From positions 1-29,698 of the forward strand of contig JAEZCJ010000097.1 in NCBI GenBank assembly GCA_023433615.1: a DNA stretch of 29,698 nucleotides, written 5' to 3'. The DNA comes from Bacillota bacterium (GTDB lineage Bacteria; Bacillota; Bacilli; Paenibacillales; Paenibacillaceae). Shown in pieces: positions 28,309-29,698 of this stretch. Numbering within the stretch: position 1 is the first letter of the stretch; each line of letters starts with the position of its first letter. The notes under the pieces were generated by a model, which was not told the DNA's origin, did not search any database, and saw only the letters and a program-made list of their open reading frames with translations. Position numbers and translations under genes: made by a program.

Positions 28309-29451
28309 TTAATCCAGTCGCCTGTCGGCGCTCCGCAGGCGGTGGGAACGCCACAATCGGAACCGATGGCTGTACAGCTTCCAATACAACGTCGGCAGAT
28401 CGCGCCGTCCCGCTTCCTCCCCGATCATCCGCTCGATCCGATCGCGAGGCGGCAGCAGCATGTACTTCACATGCCTGGCGCGGTACCGCCACGTATCCAT
28501 CGTCAAGAGCGGATAGAGCAGGATGTAGGCGTAATACCGCATGCTCTTGGCGCCGCGTTCCTCGGTGCGGATCAGCTCCAGGTCGAGCAGCGGAATTCGC
28601 TTCCCGCGGATCGGCCGGACGGCGTCCCGCAGCTCCGGGAAGAATAGGCATGCTGAGCCGAGTGCCGCTTCGACCTTGCTGCGCGTCCGGTCCTGCTCGG
28701 CCATCGCCGCCAGCTGCCGCATATCCAGCCGATTGCCGTAACGCTGCAGCAGGTGCGCCACGTCCATCACGTTTTTGAGCGAGAGCATCATATGCTTGCT
28801 CGCATGCAGGCACATGACGTAGAACGTGTGCAGGAAGTTCAGCTCCCGACAGTACGCGTAGGTCTTCCCTTCCCAGACCAGCGGGACGGATTCCAGCCAC
28901 AGCTTGTCCAGCCTGATCGCGGCGGTGTGCTTGCGAATGACGTTATGATGCAGCTCTACCGACATGTTCTCCCCGATGGCGGGTATCGGCTTCGCGAATT
29001 CGGCATGGTAGTGAAGCGAATGATGCGCATCCTCTTGGGTATAGCCGATCGCTCGAATGCAGTCGGCTGCGCGTTCCAGGTCGCCCGGCTTAACCAGGAT
29101 GTCGATGTCGCTCGTTCCCCTGGCGCCGAAGTGCCCGAAGTATCGCTCCGCGAACAGCACGCCCTTCAGCGGGATCGCCGGGATCCCGACTTCATCCAGC
29201 GCCTCCAGCACTTGCCGCGTCTCGTTCTTGACCAGCATGTTGTGGAAGAGCACCTGCTCCCCGTCCCGCTTTAACGCATCCGTCAGCGGCGCCGGCACGC
29301 GGTCCGTCTGCCCCGTGTCCCGCAGCATCCGGTGGACGAATGGCGACATCTGGAACGTCTTGCATTCCGCATGCAGCTGCTGCCATTCGCGCGCCCACCG
29401 TGCCGTATCGAGCTTCCCCGCATAGATCTCCCTTAGGAAATCAATCATCAT
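28309..29451 (-). CDS. Nucleotidyltransferase family protein (NTP_transf_5 type)
   Basis: A 380-residue protein with the core of the uncharacterised nucleotidyltransferase family PF14907. The segment VLEALDEVGIPAIPLKGVLFAERYFG leads into RGTSDIDILVKPGDLERA, with the metal-binding Asp pair at about 116 and 118. The helical remainder includes VELHHNVIRKH and LNFLHTFYVMCLHASKHMM, typical of the family. Such proteins recur in RiPP clusters, including lasso clusters with kinases and PqqD-like proteins, where they may add nucleotide or another group; the reaction is not established. The ATG at 29451 (second ATG at 29448) follows GGAGGTGA. It is the first visible gene of the minus-strand operon, 16 bases upstream of the kinase-like gene. 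Confidence 0.88.
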   Translation of the reverse strand: MMIDFLREIYAGKLDTARWAREWQQLHAECKTFQMSPFVHRMLRDTGQTDRVPAPLTDALKRDGEQVLFHNMLVKNETRQVLEALDEVGIPAIPLKGVLFAERYFGHFGARGTSDIDILVKPGDLERAADCIRAIGYTQEDAHHSLHYHAEFAKPIPAIGENMSVELHHNVIRKHTAAIRLDKLWLESVPLVWEGKTYAYCRELNFLHTFYVMCLHASKHMMLSLKNVMDVAHLLQRYGNRLDMRQLAAMAEQDRTRSKVEAALGSACLFFPELRDAVRPIRGKRIPLLDLELIRTEERGAKSMRYYAYILLYPLLTMDTWRYRARHVKYMLLPPRDRIERMIGEEAGRRDLPTLYWKLYSHRFRLWRSHRLRSADRRLD

Positions 29452-29506
29452 TTCTCACTCACCTCCAGCCGATTCGTCTATCCCCATCGCTCTGTCCATT
29501 CCGAGT

Positions 29507-29698
29507 CACGCTTGCTGCATGCCTTCCGCTAACTAGCCGGTCTTGCTCGCAATGCCGTCGTCGTCCAACTCAGCCCCTCGGCACGCTTGCTGCATGCCTT
29601 CCGCTAACTAGCCGGTCTTGCTCGCAATGCCGCCGTCGTCCAACTCAGCTCCTCGGCACGCTTGCTGCATGCCTTCCGCTAACTAGCCGGTCTTGCTC
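29507..29698. repeat. 75-bp tandem repeat, about 2.6 copies, continuing past the window
   Basis: Copies begin at 29507, 29582 and 29657; the third is cut by the window end. Copies one and two differ at two positions, and the visible 42 bases of copy three are identical to the first 42 of the others. The period is 25 codons. On the minus strand each full copy-to-copy span holds a 20-codon frame that starts ATG CAG CAA GCG TGC and ends ACC GGC TAG (29608-29670 and 29533-29595), preceded by GGAAGGC. The ribosome spacing is too short to claim translation. There are no unique spacers, so this is not a CRISPR array. Confidence 0.85.

Noticed and set aside
27732..28778. Plus-strand 348-residue open frame
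   Set aside because: It is antisense to the kinase-like and nucleotidyltransferase genes, whose domains and ribosome sites are clear.
29507..29698. CRISPR array
   Set aside because: The units are contiguous 75-bp tandem copies with no unique spacers, and no cas gene is present.

Overview
The window looks like a chromosomal segment of a moderately GC-rich, spore-forming Firmicute of the Paenibacillaceae (Paenibacillus or Cohnella type). The basis is strong GGAGG ribosome sites, a BspA-type leucine-rich surface protein with three SLH anchors, a DUF3231 protein, a ComP/ComA-like two-component pair, a c-di-GMP-I riboswitch, and palindromic intergenic repeats. No rRNA, tRNA, phage or transposase gene is visible. 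Species cannot be named from sequence alone.

Layout. Positions 1-7567 are mostly minus strand: a partial hypothetical gene, a YdeI-like protein, a DUF1697 + SGNH-hydrolase pair, a VOC protein and a 1457-residue LRR/Fn3/SLH surface protein. Positions 7831-10061 hold a SAM methyltransferase (plus strand), then a nitroreductase and an Rrf2 regulator (minus). Two near-identical dyads sit in the nitroreductase promoter region. Positions 10140-14855 hold palindromic repeats, an AraC/GyrI-like regulator, a 57-residue protein behind a c-di-GMP riboswitch, and a cytosolic PAS histidine kinase with a ComA-like response regulator. Positions 14877-16323 carry DUF3231 and SH3-NlpC/P60 proteins. Positions 16601-19590 are a plus-strand rpiR-nagB-nagA operon for amino-sugar use, with ATGA overlaps at both junctions and a dyad over the promoter. 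Positions 19714-24355 hold a small hypothetical protein, a TolB-like propeller protein with a TetR-style operator, another small hypothetical protein and a secreted family-8 polysaccharide lyase.

The most interesting part is the right end, 24458-29451. It is a minus-strand operon-like set in transcription order: nucleotidyltransferase (NTP_transf_5 type), HPr-kinase-like P-loop protein, PqqD-like peptide-binding protein, ABC exporter, a 27-codon peptide gene with a near-perfect Shine-Dalgarno site, and a soluble SipW/Sec11-type S26 peptidase, ending in a terminator. The peptide has a lasso-type leader motif (YxxPxI) but a short tail ending RPSGCHR that cannot form a lasso ring. No asparagine-synthetase-like cyclase or transglutaminase-like B2 protease is visible. 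I read this as a RiPP-like peptide modification and export system of unestablished product. A MITE-like element separates the peptide and peptidase genes, and a 75-bp tandem repeat lies upstream of the first visible gene. More operon genes could lie beyond the window.
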